A DNA stretch of 59,205 nt. It comes from a virus. The number at the start of each line of letters is the position of its first letter. Within the stretch, counting starts at the first letter, position 1. A program made the translations under genes and the position numbers. Below the pieces are notes generated by a model. It worked only from the letters and a program-made list of their open reading frames with translations, had not been told where the DNA came from and ran no database searches. Shown in pieces: positions 41,843 through 50,338 of the stretch. The stretch covers positions 1 through 59,205 of IMG/VR virus record IMGVR_UViG_3300036939_000018; one strand, 5' to 3'.

Positions 41843-42081
41843 TTATCTTTCATTGTTTGAACCTCTCTCCACCAACTCAATACCCATAGTGGCTAAAGGG
41901 TCTAGGCTTTTTTAGCCTGTTTTCCCGCCAACTACTTTGTCAAGTAAATCCCTCAAGCTTGAGCGAGGTACGCCGCAAAAACGTGCTAATGCAGAGATGC
42001 TCATTCCCGCATTTACCGTCTTTTGTACTTACAAAAGCAAAAACCGTCTTGCTCGTTTACTGCTACAATGTTGCTAGTCAT
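41843..42081 (-). pseudogene. Decayed helix-turn-helix regulator
   Basis: Three short frames on the minus strand join into one protein-like series: MTSNIVAVNEQDGFCFCKYK, then GMSISALARFCGVPRSSLRD (a clear helix-turn-helix), then LATMGIELVERGSNN. Each junction needs a frameshift. I read this as the remains of a DNA-binding regulator. The 677-base gap 41540-42215 otherwise holds copy 15 and the small RNA candidate. Confidence 0.5.
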
Positions 42082-42166
42082 AACGACGTTTCCTTGTGTG
42101 TTGTTGTGGCGCACTGCCTGATAAGAAGCGACTGCAATCGCTTTGGCAGTGTTACTATTATATCAT

Positions 42167-42194
42167 GAAAGCCACTCGAAAAGGTGGCTTTTGT
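42167..42194. terminator. Hairpin before the head-morphogenesis operon
   Basis: AAAGCCAC and GTGGCTTT pair around TCGAAAAG. Weak T-run; may act on either strand. Confidence 0.5.
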
Positions 42195-42215
42195 GCTTTA
42201 TATGTGTAATCCAAT

Positions 42216-42398
42216 ATGACACAAACTAACACTGATTCAGAACCATTCCGCAAACAGGGAAAGATTCTAGACTCATCCGAACTCAATCTAATAGCGGATA
42301 CCAGTAGCGAAGCTGTGGAAAGTGCGATCGCCTCATTGCGACGTTCTAGTATGGTGAAGACTGCCGACTTGATAGAGGCAAAGTCTGCTAATGGCTGA
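42216..42398 (+). CDS. Small protein before head morphogenesis gene (60 aa)
   Basis: Polar helical protein with SSEAVESAIASLRRSS. Overlaps the next gene by eight bases. Probably a head-assembly accessory; not recognised. Confidence 0.5.
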   Translation: MTQTNTDSEPFRKQGKILDSSELNLIADTSSEAVESAIASLRRSSMVKTADLIEAKSANG

Positions 42399-43065
42399 GT
42401 ATTCTTACGACTCTCGTTCTAATCGTTATCGGAACCTACAAACGGGGCGTTATATCCCGAAGACTCAAGTAGACGCTCTTATAAGAAAACGCATAGCTCA
42501 GATTGAATCTGACCTTCAGACTGTTGGCAACCTATTAGAGTCCGACCGTATAAGTCTTGAGACGTGGCAACGCACCACAGCTTATACTATCCGGGAACTT
42601 CACCTTCAGTCTTATCTACTGGCGCGTGGTGGCAAAGCTCAAATGACACCGGAAGATTATCTGGTGGTTGCTCGCGAGCTTAAGAAACAATATGGTTACC
42701 TAAGGGTCTTTGCTGAAGACATCAACAGAGGGTACAGTATCGACTCCAAGGGGCGTGAAGTACCAATGACAGTGGGACGGTTTCATGCAAGACTCAAACT
42801 TTACGCCAAGAGCGGTAGAGCAGCAGCAATACTGGCTGAGCAACAAATACACAAGACTCGTGGTAGTGTGGCCATGAGTCGCCACCTAGGGGCGACTGAT
42901 AAGCATTGTGCCTCATGTTTGCGTTATGCTTCTGCGGGAGTTCAGCCTGTGGGTTTGTTGCCTATGCCTTGCCAACAATGTGAATGTGGTAACAATTGTT
43001 TGTGTAGTGTTCAGTGGTATGGCGTTGATGATTTGCAACGTTTGACATTGCAAACTGGCACATAG
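42391..43065 (+). CDS. Head morphogenesis protein, Mu gpF/SPP1 gp7-like (224 aa)
   Basis: Helical body followed by a cysteine-rich end: HCASCLRYASAGVQPVG, then CQQCECGNNCLCSVQW. This matches the C-x(2)-C...C-x(n)-C-x-C mark of Mu F-type minor head proteins, which act with the portal. Position after the portal fits. Confidence 0.65.
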   Translation: MAEYSYDSRSNRYRNLQTGRYIPKTQVDALIRKRIAQIESDLQTVGNLLESDRISLETWQRTTAYTIRELHLQSYLLARGGKAQMTPEDYLVVARELKKQYGYLRVFAEDINRGYSIDSKGREVPMTVGRFHARLKLYAKSGRAAAILAEQQIHKTRGSVAMSRHLGATDKHCASCLRYASAGVQPVGLLPMPCQQCECGNNCLCSVQWYGVDDLQRLTLQTGT

Positions 43066-43081
43066 TAGCTCTGTTGATAGC

Positions 43082-43198
43082 GGCGTCAAAGCACGGGTGT
43101 GTTTGTAGAGTACAGAGTAGTTTTAACGCCTGCTGTAATGCTTATCTGGTAAGGCTTTGAGGCAAGTTTATCATTAGATGTTCAAAGCCCCGATCCTT
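43082..43198 (-). repeat. Dispersed element, copy 16 (short class)
   Basis: Opens AAGGATCGGGGCTTTG; loop CTGTACTCTACAAA; arms GGCGTTAAA and TTTGACGCC pair with one U-G wobble if the minus-strand RNA is considered. Central part CTCAAAGCCTTACC. Lies between two plus-strand genes (exception). Confidence 0.8.
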
Positions 43199-43224
43199 TG
43201 CTCGAAAGCAAAAGCTTATGGTAT

Positions 43225-43253
43225 GTGACAGTTGTTGATTGACGTTTTAATAA
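43225..43253 (+). promoter_or_regulatory. Promoter with TTGACG box
   Basis: GTGACA, 17 bases, TAATAA; TTGACGTTTTAATAACA overlaps the spacer and -10. AAAAGCGAGCGAAAGGAG follows before ATG 43316. Confidence 0.5.
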
Positions 43254-43315
43254 CAGTTGAGCAACAATAGAGAAAAGCGAGCGAAAGGAGACGGGGCTTT
43301 AGCCCCCTGAATATT

Positions 43316-43771
43316 ATGAACTTTGATAAAGCTGTAGAAGCCTTCAAGAATAACCCATCTGCTGAAAATGCGTGGGAGCTGCAAAAAGCAATGGTGGTAT
43401 ACTCAGCAGAATTCAGCGAACCCATAAAAGATAAGAAGGTTGTTAAAACTCGCAAAGTAACCAAAACAGCAAAAACAGCAGGTCTTAAGACTCGCAAAGG
43501 CGGCAAGTGGGATAAACTTTTTAAAGAAGTGCAAGAATTGTTTGCCGCCTTTGATTGGTCATTGATTCTTTATAAGTCTAATGAAAACATTGAAGCTTGG
43601 AAAGTTTTAACCAAAGATGGAAATCAAGCCATACTTTACCTTAGTTCAGATGGTTTTAGTATGGGAGGAAAGAAAGCAGGCGATGTTCTAACAGGAGAGT
43701 TTGAGGGGTACGACGACATGGATCGTTTCAATGACTTCCTAGTGTCAAACGATATAGAAATAGACGAATAA
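43316..43771 (+). CDS. Hypothetical protein (151 aa)
   Basis: A lysine-rich linker (KKVVKTRKVTKTAKT, about residues 42-56) separates a short helical start from a C-terminal domain with WDKLFKEVQELFAAFDW and a very acidic end. Possibly nucleic-acid binding. Full cassette with promoter, AAGCGAG leader and terminator. Confidence 0.55.
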   Translation: MNFDKAVEAFKNNPSAENAWELQKAMVVYSAEFSEPIKDKKVVKTRKVTKTAKTAGLKTRKGGKWDKLFKEVQELFAAFDWSLILYKSNENIEAWKVLTKDGNQAILYLSSDGFSMGGKKAGDVLTGEFEGYDDMDRFNDFLVSNDIEIDE

Positions 43772-43782
43772 CAAGTTGCAAA

Positions 43783-43818
43783 CAAAAAGCCCCGCTAATA
43801 TATTAGCGGGGCTTTTTC
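43783..43818. terminator. Terminator after the 43316 gene
   Basis: AAAAAGCCCCGCTAATA and TATTAGCGGGGCTTTTT pair nearly perfectly; bidirectional. Confidence 0.85.
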
Positions 43819-43843
43819 ATAGTCGCAAGTTACTAAGGAAATA

Positions 43844-44110
43844 TTAGGCAAGTGATTCGACTTCTATCTTATCAAATTCTACTGATCCTGCATCAGCTAT
43901 TCTCCACTTATATTGTGGATATGAACTACTTTTGCGGCTTTCGCTTGATACCATTTGTACATTGTAGAATCCGGGCTTAACGTCAATCTGGTCTTTTGGC
44001 TTGCCTTGTTCTATCCCGTACTGTTGAACTGTGCCATTAAGCGCTGTCATGATAAGCATCCCAGTAAACGGGTCATCGTCACTTTTTAGAATGCCAGTAA
44101 GCTTAGCCAT
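43844..44110 (-). CDS. Tail-tip accessory protein, paralogue of the next gene (88 aa)
   Basis: PFTGMLIMTALNGTVQQYGI followed by VKPGFYNVQMVSSES matches PFTGYFCYVNSGG...LPPGRYSVEWIESGK in the gene immediately upstream, so the two are tandem duplicates of one beta domain. Last genes of the minus-strand tail tip series. Probably virion components. Confidence 0.5.
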   Translation of the reverse strand: MAKLTGILKSDDDPFTGMLIMTALNGTVQQYGIEQGKPKDQIDVKPGFYNVQMVSSESRKSSSYPQYKWRIADAGSVEFDKIEVESLA

Positions 44111-44544
44111 TATTCTGATCCTTTGCGCTTCACTGAAACGTTACCGGGTGCGACTTCTTGCTCGGTAGCAGGGGGCTGGCTTGCAACTGTAGGATCGCTT
44201 GATGGGGTTGTAGCTTCATTAGCGGGAACCGTCTCTTTTGGTGCAGGCACTTGTGTTTCCACTGCTTTCTGGTCTACTGGTTCGCCTTTAAGGCTGCTTA
44301 GGATGTCTTTCAGTTCAACTTCAGGTTGATCGGGCACGATCGCAACATCAAATTGTGGCTCTTTGCCTGACTCAATCCACTCTACGCTGTAGCGTCCAGG
44401 GGGCAGTTCAATAGGTTCAACTTTTGGAGAACCTTCTTCTACTTCGATGACAGAACGCTCTCCGCCACTATTTACATAACAAAAATATCCCGTGAAGGGT
44501 TTACCCTCTTGGGGGCTAAAAGGTCTTGTTGTAACAATAGCCAT
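44110..44544 (-). CDS. Tail-tip accessory protein (144 aa)
   Basis: The N-terminal 65 residues hold the beta domain shared with the 88-residue neighbour; the C-terminal half is a low-complexity Pro/Ala/Thr/Glu linker (VETQVPAPKETVPANEATT). The stop and the next start share one base. Function not known. Confidence 0.5.
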   Translation of the reverse strand: MAIVTTRPFSPQEGKPFTGYFCYVNSGGERSVIEVEEGSPKVEPIELPPGRYSVEWIESGKEPQFDVAIVPDQPEVELKDILSSLKGEPVDQKAVETQVPAPKETVPANEATTPSSDPTVASQPPATEQEVAPGNVSVKRKGSE

Positions 44545-44629
44545 TTTTCTGTATTCCTAAACAATTGTGGAAAATGTTATTTTACTTCCTATTAGGTTAG
44601 ATGCGATAGTGCCACCGGATAGATAAGCA

Positions 44630-44745
44630 GAGGATCAGGGTTGTGAACATACTAAGGACAAACACATTCAAAGCCTTGCTGGATAAGCGTTTTGTGCGGC
44701 GTTAGACCTTCTTTATACACAAGAAACAACTGGACTGTCTAACGC
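44630..44745 (+). repeat. Dispersed element, copy 17 (short class)
   Basis: Perfect final arms GCGTTAGAC and GTCTAACGC; loop TTTATACACAAG. Points to the small secreted-peptide gene at 44818; its promoter begins 18 bases further on. Confidence 0.9.
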
Positions 44746-44762
44746 TGTTTTTCGGACGCTCC

Positions 44763-44791
44763 TTGACGTGTTATAAAAGTGTCAGTATATT
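44763..44791 (+). promoter_or_regulatory. Promoter with palindromic spacer
   Basis: TTGACG, 17 bases (TGTTATAAAAGTGTCAG), TATATT. Very close to the module at 48330. It serves the 40-residue peptide gene. Confidence 0.75.
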
Positions 44792-44817
44792 GGTAGCTGT
44801 ACTGAGTAAATTTAAAC

Positions 44818-44940
44818 ATGAGAACAGTTGTTGCAACATTGTTAATCATTGGGTTAGTAATTCCGGCTTTTGCGGCAGAGTCTCCTAATCCGGGATGTGG
44901 TCGTAGAGATGGGGCATCGGATTGTCCAGCGCCTAAATAG
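44818..44940 (+). CDS. Small exported cysteine-containing peptide (40 aa)
   Basis: MRTVVATLLIIGLVIPAFA is a clear signal peptide with a likely cut after AFA. The mature part is about 21 residues, AESPNPGCGRRDGASDCPAP plus lysine, with two cysteines that could form a disulphide. It has its own strong promoter and element copy 17. Its end lies 24 bases from the convergent tail hub stop. Role unknown. Confidence 0.6.
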   Translation: MRTVVATLLIIGLVIPAFAAESPNPGCGRRDGASDCPAPK

Positions 44941-44964
44941 GCGGCTTTACTATTCGCTAAAAGA

Positions 44965-47766
44965 TTAAGCTACTGTTATCAAACCTGTCGGCTCTAACAT
45001 CTCAGGTACCCATAACACAGCACTTATAGAGATAGTACCATCGGGTTGCGGATCGATTGTACTGATCCGATAGGTGCGCTTCTGAGAAGCTTGCTTCGTA
45101 ATTACTATATAATCCCCTGTTCGGTTTTCACCAGGGCCTTGCAGAGGGCCAGGGAGTCCATATACTCTTAAAAACACTTGGTCACCCGAAAGATAAGCAT
45201 TTACAGGCACGTTAAGTTGCATCCCCCCGTCACCTAGTCTAAAAATACTCGCCTCATAGCCCAACAAATACTCAACGCCTATTTTTACAGGTGCAGAGAG
45301 CAAAATGTCACAAACAACCCCCCCGTTATAAGTTTCTGTAAGTGTAGTAACGCTTTGAACAAAACCACTACAATCTTTTTCAAATTCTGTGAGTAAATGT
45401 TGAACAATAATCAAGTCTCCAGGCTGTAAATATGCCCCCTGTAACCCCGTCTTAAAGGTTATTGCTCTATCTTGTAGCAAGCGAGTCTTGAGGTAGACTT
45501 GTCCTACCTTTTCAGCTTGGTAGAAATTGGTCACGGAGTCGAGATTAAGACTTTCTTCTACCACTGGCACTTCACCGTTATAGGCCGCCATAGTTTGAAT
45601 AGTTAGAGTGGCGGTGTTAAAATTTGCATCACTACCATCTTTATAAGAAACAATCAGTGTGTTCAGGTCTTGAGATTCCCCAAATTCTTCTGAGAAAGAA
45701 CCCTCTATTATATTGCTCGCATTGAATAAGCCACGCTTAGGCTGGTCGGGTCTTTCGGGTATTAGTGCAAAGCGTCCACCAATACGACTAGGAAAAAGAA
45801 GAGAACCTAAGCTTTCTCTTGTAGCCCACTGTGACCAAGCAACGGGTTCAGTTATCTGTCCGTCCCAAAAGAATTGGCGACCAATGCAATAAATTTTAGA
45901 CTCCATGATGCTGTTGTAATCTACAAAGAAGTCAGCATCTATGAAATTGCCTAGACCACCATCAAAACTTGTGAGTGTGTCTACGTATATGTCAGGAAAA
46001 TAATTAGAGCAGCCATAATGATAAATTAAGAACCGATCACCTGGCTCCCAATTGCAAGACTGGGCGGTAACTATGTGAGCAGGGTTAACTCCTGTATAAC
46101 CAGTGATAGTAGACTCTGTTCGTTTGTCTAAGTTTCGCAAAATAAACCCAACCTGAAGACAATTGGGTAGAGGGATAATAGCACTAATATATCCTGCATT
46201 ATCAAACATTATGTTGTCTTGAGAGCCTGGTGCTGCAATGTAGGAACCCCCTATTACTTTCATGTTAGAACGTGCTTGACGCACCAGCATTTTCATATTG
46301 GGAGTCCCCTGTAACTGAGCGGAAGCTGTTGCTATAAGTCCTACCATTGGCATATTGGGATAACCTACAACAGACAACTGACCGATAGCACTCGGATATA
46401 CTATCTCGTTGACGCTGGTGATCTGACAGGGAGCACCTCCTTGCGCAGCCCATTGAGTGCGTTCTTTGTAGTCATTATTTGCTCTAACATTTTCAGTAAT
46501 GCCCCCCTCCATTGAGAGTACCCAGCCTGTCCCAACTGGATAAGAACGGATAACTCCGTCATCCCTCAATGCATAACTTAAATCATTGGTGGGTTGTTCT
46601 TCTTGTGTTATGGTGCGTAGTTCTAGTTTGTATTTTCCGAGGGGTAAGTTTGCTATTGAAAAAGTACGGCGTAAGTTAGTACGAGTTTTTGATTTAATGT
46701 GAATGCGAGCAAGCTTAATAGGGACTCCGCTTGGAAGCTGCGTGAGATAAATATCCCACACGTTAGCTAGATCGACAGTTTCAATATTTTTGTCTTCGTC
46801 TTGTTTGCTTGCCCAGTACTGGGCATTTAGATTAACTTGAATCTCGTTAATACGTTTTGTAGTAGTGTATTTTACATCCCATACAGCATAAATGGGTAGG
46901 TTGTCAACCTGGTTAATAACTTTATCTGCAACTACTGAAGTACTGGTTTTGGCAACAACCCGAAAACTTACCCCATTATGCCGATACTGGTCAGCAGGGC
47001 TGAACGCAGGGACATCCTCTTCTTTCAAGACAATGGTGCTGCTGTTTGCATTGGCTTCAATTGTTACGCGGCTGTCTAGACCCATCTGATTCTGAGCACC
47101 AGGACTAATAGCTTGTGAGTAGTAGGGGAATTCTGGAAATGAGCCTTGATTAGGTGTGCCAAGAGAAGTTTTCGTGACAATATCCGCTACAAAAAAGTTA
47201 TCACGTGGTTGATCATTAATGGTTATTTTGTTCTCGTCAATTGCGCCTATCTTCCCATAGCCCAAAACTGATAACTGATAAAGCTTCTGGTTGCCCATGC
47301 GGGTTTCTACACGACTGTTAACAACAAACCCCGCAGTAAGAACGCCGCCTGTGGGATTCAAGTCTCTATTTCCATATAAGAGAGGGATAGGCCCACCAAT
47401 GCTTGGTAGAGAAGCGACACTATCAAAGCCATAAGCTTGAGCAGGTGTTTTCTCTTCCTCTTCTTTCTTGCCCTTAGAGCCAAACAACCGGAACCCGATC
47501 GCCGCACCCATAAGTGCCCCCACAATCCCGCCGACGCCCAACAATGGCGCAGCAAAGAACCCAATAGCAGCAAACGCAAGTATTGCTAGTACCTTGCCAT
47601 TCTGAACGTCGTAAAATACTGCATTTGGATCATTTGCTAGTTTGTTTAAAGTACGTTGCCTTAAGTCATGATGAAATATTGCAAGCTCTTGTAAATCTTC
47701 AGGCGTTAACTTGACGTTGTGACGCTCCTGGAGATAAGCGAGAAAATCGTAGTCTTGGGGAAGCAT
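44965..47766 (-). CDS. Tail hub/tip protein, lambda gpJ-like (933 aa)
   Basis: A glycine-rich hydrophobic segment (AAIGFFAAPLLGVGGIVGAL, about residues 61-80) precedes VASLPSIGGPIPLLYGNRDL and VSVLGYGKIG-type phrases (LSVLGYGKIG), the usual N-terminal marks of gpJ-like central hub proteins. The remaining 700 residues are beta-rich. It forms the tail tip and contacts the receptor. It lies downstream of the NlpC-like and gpL-like genes on the same strand, preserving lambda L-K-J order. Confidence 0.75.
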   Translation of the reverse strand: MLPQDYDFLAYLQERHNVKLTPEDLQELAIFHHDLRQRTLNKLANDPNAVFYDVQNGKVLAILAFAAIGFFAAPLLGVGGIVGALMGAAIGFRLFGSKGKKEEEEKTPAQAYGFDSVASLPSIGGPIPLLYGNRDLNPTGGVLTAGFVVNSRVETRMGNQKLYQLSVLGYGKIGAIDENKITINDQPRDNFFVADIVTKTSLGTPNQGSFPEFPYYSQAISPGAQNQMGLDSRVTIEANANSSTIVLKEEDVPAFSPADQYRHNGVSFRVVAKTSTSVVADKVINQVDNLPIYAVWDVKYTTTKRINEIQVNLNAQYWASKQDEDKNIETVDLANVWDIYLTQLPSGVPIKLARIHIKSKTRTNLRRTFSIANLPLGKYKLELRTITQEEQPTNDLSYALRDDGVIRSYPVGTGWVLSMEGGITENVRANNDYKERTQWAAQGGAPCQITSVNEIVYPSAIGQLSVVGYPNMPMVGLIATASAQLQGTPNMKMLVRQARSNMKVIGGSYIAAPGSQDNIMFDNAGYISAIIPLPNCLQVGFILRNLDKRTESTITGYTGVNPAHIVTAQSCNWEPGDRFLIYHYGCSNYFPDIYVDTLTSFDGGLGNFIDADFFVDYNSIMESKIYCIGRQFFWDGQITEPVAWSQWATRESLGSLLFPSRIGGRFALIPERPDQPKRGLFNASNIIEGSFSEEFGESQDLNTLIVSYKDGSDANFNTATLTIQTMAAYNGEVPVVEESLNLDSVTNFYQAEKVGQVYLKTRLLQDRAITFKTGLQGAYLQPGDLIIVQHLLTEFEKDCSGFVQSVTTLTETYNGGVVCDILLSAPVKIGVEYLLGYEASIFRLGDGGMQLNVPVNAYLSGDQVFLRVYGLPGPLQGPGENRTGDYIVITKQASQKRTYRISTIDPQPDGTISISAVLWVPEMLEPTGLITVA

Positions 47767-47830
47767 AAGGTAGAGGGTGAGATGATCTACTATGCTATCG
47801 TTTACGTCACTTCCGGCGCGTTAGGTAGCA

Positions 47831-47958
47831 GAGGATCGAAGCTTCGATCCTTTTGAGGACAAAGTAGCTGAAAGCCATACACATCAAAACTTTGAGGCTT
47901 TATATTATGGCGTTAGACCCGTCTCTATACTCATAATCACACCTGTTTGTTAACGCTG
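47831..47958 (+). repeat. Dispersed element, copy 18 (long class)
   Basis: The opening hairpin is nearly perfect: AGGATCGAAGCTTCGATCCT. Loop CTCTATACTCATAA; closing GTTAACGC. First of two elements in the 622-base gap before the ParB-like gene. Confidence 0.9.
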
Positions 47959-48028
47959 CTTGTCTGGGTTATATGTCCTGTTATAACAATACTAAAAAAT
48001 ATATATCCTTGTTTTCTTTGCTAAGGCA

Positions 48029-48146
48029 TATTGTCTACTTAGTGGCACAATATGAAACATTCTTTAACATTTTATGAATCGCTAAAAGCCTTACTCCACA
48101 AGGCTTCTAGAAATAGAGCGATATCGTCTACCCAACTCGACGATAT
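48029..48146 (+). repeat. Block shared with 24327-24444
   Basis: ATTGTCTACTTAGTGGCACAA, then AAAAGCCTTACTCC and the hairpin ATATCGTC...GACGATAT. Coding potential is lost early here (stop after 11 codons), while the hairpin is kept. Lies upstream of element copy 19. Confidence 0.55.
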
Positions 48147-48177
48147 TTAAGAAAATAAAGCCATAGTCGATTAACAA

Positions 48178-48304
48178 AAGGATCAACCCCAATATCCTTT
48201 AGATGTCCTGAGCTGTCAAACCCTTACGGCATAATGCGTTCAGCCCTCGATAACGGGCGTTAAACTCTCCTCTATACTCATACACAACAGGGGGTTCTAA
48301 CGCC
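48178..48304 (+). repeat. Dispersed element, copy 19 (long class)
   Basis: Opening hairpin AAGGATCAACCCCAATATCC; loop CTCTATACTCATACA; arms GGCGTTA and TAACGCC. Points to the ParB-like gene, with the promoter 25 bases further on. Confidence 0.9.
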
Positions 48305-48329
48305 GTTATCCTGTGCTTGTCCGAAAGTA

Positions 48330-48358
48330 TTGACGTGTTATAAAAACGTCAATAGAAT
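48330..48358 (+). promoter_or_regulatory. Promoter with palindromic spacer
   Basis: TTGACG, 17 bases (TGTTATAAAAACGTCAA), TAGAAT. TGACG and CGTCA form the ends of a palindrome around TGTTATAAAAA. AAGCAAGCGAG and AAGGATAA follow before ATG 48389. Confidence 0.8.
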
Positions 48359-48388
48359 GGGAAGCAAGCGAGAAATAAGGATAATGTC

Positions 48389-49297
48389 ATGGCTTCTAAT
48401 AATAACTTCAAGGCAGACTACGACTTACTGCGTGTAAAGAAGCCTGAGTATGATGTGTTGCGGATCATGCTCAAAGATGGGCAGATAGTCAGACCTGAAT
48501 CAATCGATCGTCAAGACTTGTTTGAAGGCAACGTTGAAGTTCACTGGAACGGGCGGATACAGTATGATGCCGTTGAGCTAGAAGAATTGCGAGACAGCAT
48601 TATTGCAATCGGTATTTTAGAAGACATCAGCGGGTTCTATAAGCTTGATAAAGATGGTCAGAAAGTCTTGGTTATTACAGATGGTCATCGCAGGTTGTTT
48701 GCGACTGCGTGGGCGCGTGAGTTAGGGCACCCTATAGCCAAGCTACCCGTTAAGCCTGACAAGCTAGAAAAAGGAATGGGTGAGGAGTATTACTTACTCA
48801 CTCAGTTAAAAACGAACAATGGAACTAAAGTTCCTCTCACCATGCTTGAGCAGGGCTTGGTGGTTAAGCGCTTTCTCGCTTATGGTCATGACATGGATGA
48901 GATAGTCGAGCAAACTGGAATCAAGAAACCTCACTTAGAGAATTGCTTGGCGCTCGCCAATACACCCGGTGGAATCAAGCAGCTTATCAAGGATGGCGTT
49001 ATAGCGCCAACAACAATAATTAACGCTATCAATACGGACAAGGCTGAATATCGCGACGTGTTGGATGAGGCTTTAGAGATTGCTGAGCAAGAAGCCACAC
49101 AGAACGGTAAGGACAAAGTTAAAGTCACAAGCACACACGTCAAGAAGGCCCGTGAGAAGCGACAAGCTCAAGAGATGTCTGTCGCTGAACAAGCAAAGCT
49201 TCTGGAGGATGTCAAACACATAGACTGGGAAGCCTTGCCGCCTTCAGTTCTCTTGAAGGTTAATGAGATCGTCAGGAAACATTGGGAGAAGAAATAA
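48389..49297 (+). CDS. ParB-like nuclease/partition domain protein (302 aa)
   Basis: LEELRDSIIAIGILEDISGF (about residues 64-83) and VLVITDGHRRLFATAWAREL (about 94-113) are the ParB N-terminal signature with GHRR. A helix-turn-helix-like stretch lies near MDEIVEQTGIKKPHLENCLA. Phage ParB-like proteins can be CTP-dependent DNA-binding factors or regulators. No ParA is visible nearby, so plasmid partition is not proven. Confidence 0.7.
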   Translation: MASNNNFKADYDLLRVKKPEYDVLRIMLKDGQIVRPESIDRQDLFEGNVEVHWNGRIQYDAVELEELRDSIIAIGILEDISGFYKLDKDGQKVLVITDGHRRLFATAWARELGHPIAKLPVKPDKLEKGMGEEYYLLTQLKTNNGTKVPLTMLEQGLVVKRFLAYGHDMDEIVEQTGIKKPHLENCLALANTPGGIKQLIKDGVIAPTTIINAINTDKAEYRDVLDEALEIAEQEATQNGKDKVKVTSTHVKKAREKRQAQEMSVAEQAKLLEDVKHIDWEALPPSVLLKVNEIVRKHWEKK

Positions 49298-49646
49298 ACC
49301 AAACCGACTCAACACAAGCATAAACCCGTCGATGGAGTGGCTCTCGGGCTGCTCCCTTTTCATTTGCATAGATAACCCACAGTTCCTCTCCTTCCTGATA
49401 AGCCATTCCCAGGTTCGCCTCTTTGCCTATTCGCAGACATAACAAGTCGCCATGCTGTATCTGTCCTATTCGTGGCTGACAATACCTCTCTAGCAGCTCT
49501 GCGACCAAATTAGGCGGGTGGGATTCTACTGTAGGGTATTGCTCATAAACCCAGTCAAGATTTGGGAGGGGCGGGAGTTGAAGGCGAGCGCGTTCCTGGA
49601 TTACGATGCTGAGGCAGTCGTTATGTTTGCGTTGAAACTTGCTCAT
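49272..49646 (-). CDS. NlpC/P60-like tail protein, gpK-like (124 aa)
   Basis: The N terminus HNDCLSIVIQERARLQLP has the D-C motif of NlpC/P60 hydrolases (C11), and IQHGDLLCLRIG fits the next conserved strand. Where the catalytic histidine is expected (H-x-G) the protein has N-L-G, so activity is doubtful. Position between gpL-like and gpJ-like genes matches lambda gpK. Overlaps the ParB-like gene by 26 bases, end to end. Confidence 0.45.
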   Translation of the reverse strand: MSKFQRKHNDCLSIVIQERARLQLPPLPNLDWVYEQYPTVESHPPNLVAELLERYCQPRIGQIQHGDLLCLRIGKEANLGMAYQEGEELWVIYANEKGAAREPLHRRVYACVESVWFISSPNVS

Positions 49647-49677
49647 GATAAAGTAAAGGAAATGTCATTGTTTTTGT

Positions 49678-49953
49678 ATGAAATTAGATTTAACCGACTT
49701 TGATCTTGGGTGCGAAGATTCAAGCATAGAAGCTTCAAAAAACTTTCGTAGATGGAGTGGGGTTTCTTACGTTAGTCATGATTCTGAAAAACTTACTGTG
49801 CGAGTCCATTATGTTGAAATGATTATGGGTCACAGAGACCATGACAGCTATGTTACGGATTTAGACAGAAAAAGATTGCCTTATAAGTTGCAGCAGATTC
49901 TTTTAGACATGGACAATCAGAACTTATGCAATCCTTCAGTGCCTTCTGATTGA
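49678..49953 (+). CDS. Hypothetical protein (91 aa)
   Basis: Acidic; contains VRVHYVEMIMGHRDHDSYV. Starts 31 bases from the divergent NlpC-like gene. A possible AAAGGAAATG precedes it at about 49657. Not recognised. Confidence 0.45.
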   Translation: MKLDLTDFDLGCEDSSIEASKNFRRWSGVSYVSHDSEKLTVRVHYVEMIMGHRDHDSYVTDLDRKRLPYKLQQILLDMDNQNLCNPSVPSD

Positions 49954-49993
49954 CGCCTCTTAGTCCGATTGTTGAGAACTCCTAACGCCTGAG

Positions 49994-50308
49994 TTAGTAG
50001 TTCGATCGCCTCTTGATTCTTGGACACTTTGCTACTGTGTTCTGATAAGCCGCTAGGCGATCTCTCACGACGTCTATGATAGTTTCTACAAACGCACCAT
50101 TAACATCGTTCTCAGGCTCTCTGATTGCGCCATTCTGCCAGCTTATACAAAAGCCTGTACCGTAACTTGTCCCACCGCTGATGATTTCCTTACCATCTTC
50201 TGTTCTGGTGGTAAAATGAGAAGATTCATATTTGCCTAGCATATTATTTACGTTTTGATAGAATTCTGTGAGATAATAAAAAGTGGGGTTACGGATTGCG
50301 ACATCCAC
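49994..50308 (-). CDS. Hypothetical phage protein (104 aa)
   Basis: GTGFCISWQNGAIREPENDV followed by NGAFVETIIDVVRDRLAAYQ, a pattern I associate with uncharacterised phage proteins. Divergent from the next gene with only 30 bases between them, so promoters must overlap. Confidence 0.5.
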   Translation of the reverse strand: MDVAIRNPTFYYLTEFYQNVNNMLGKYESSHFTTRTEDGKEIISGGTSYGTGFCISWQNGAIREPENDVNGAFVETIIDVVRDRLAAYQNTVAKCPRIKRRSNY

Positions 50309-50338
50309 CCCTTTAACCCTTAGACTACAAGGATCAAC

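Noticed and set aside
44630-44745. Similarity of element arms to integron attC sites (GTTRRRY and RYYYAAC)
   Set aside because: The arms GTTAGAC and GTCTAAC fit the core rules, but their order is reversed for an attC (R' before R'' with about 30 bases between), elements occur in both orientations, and no integrase is present.
48389-49297. ParB-like gene as proof of a plasmid prophage
   Set aside because: No ParA or centromere-like array is visible, and many lytic phages carry ParB-like proteins, so the life style stays open.
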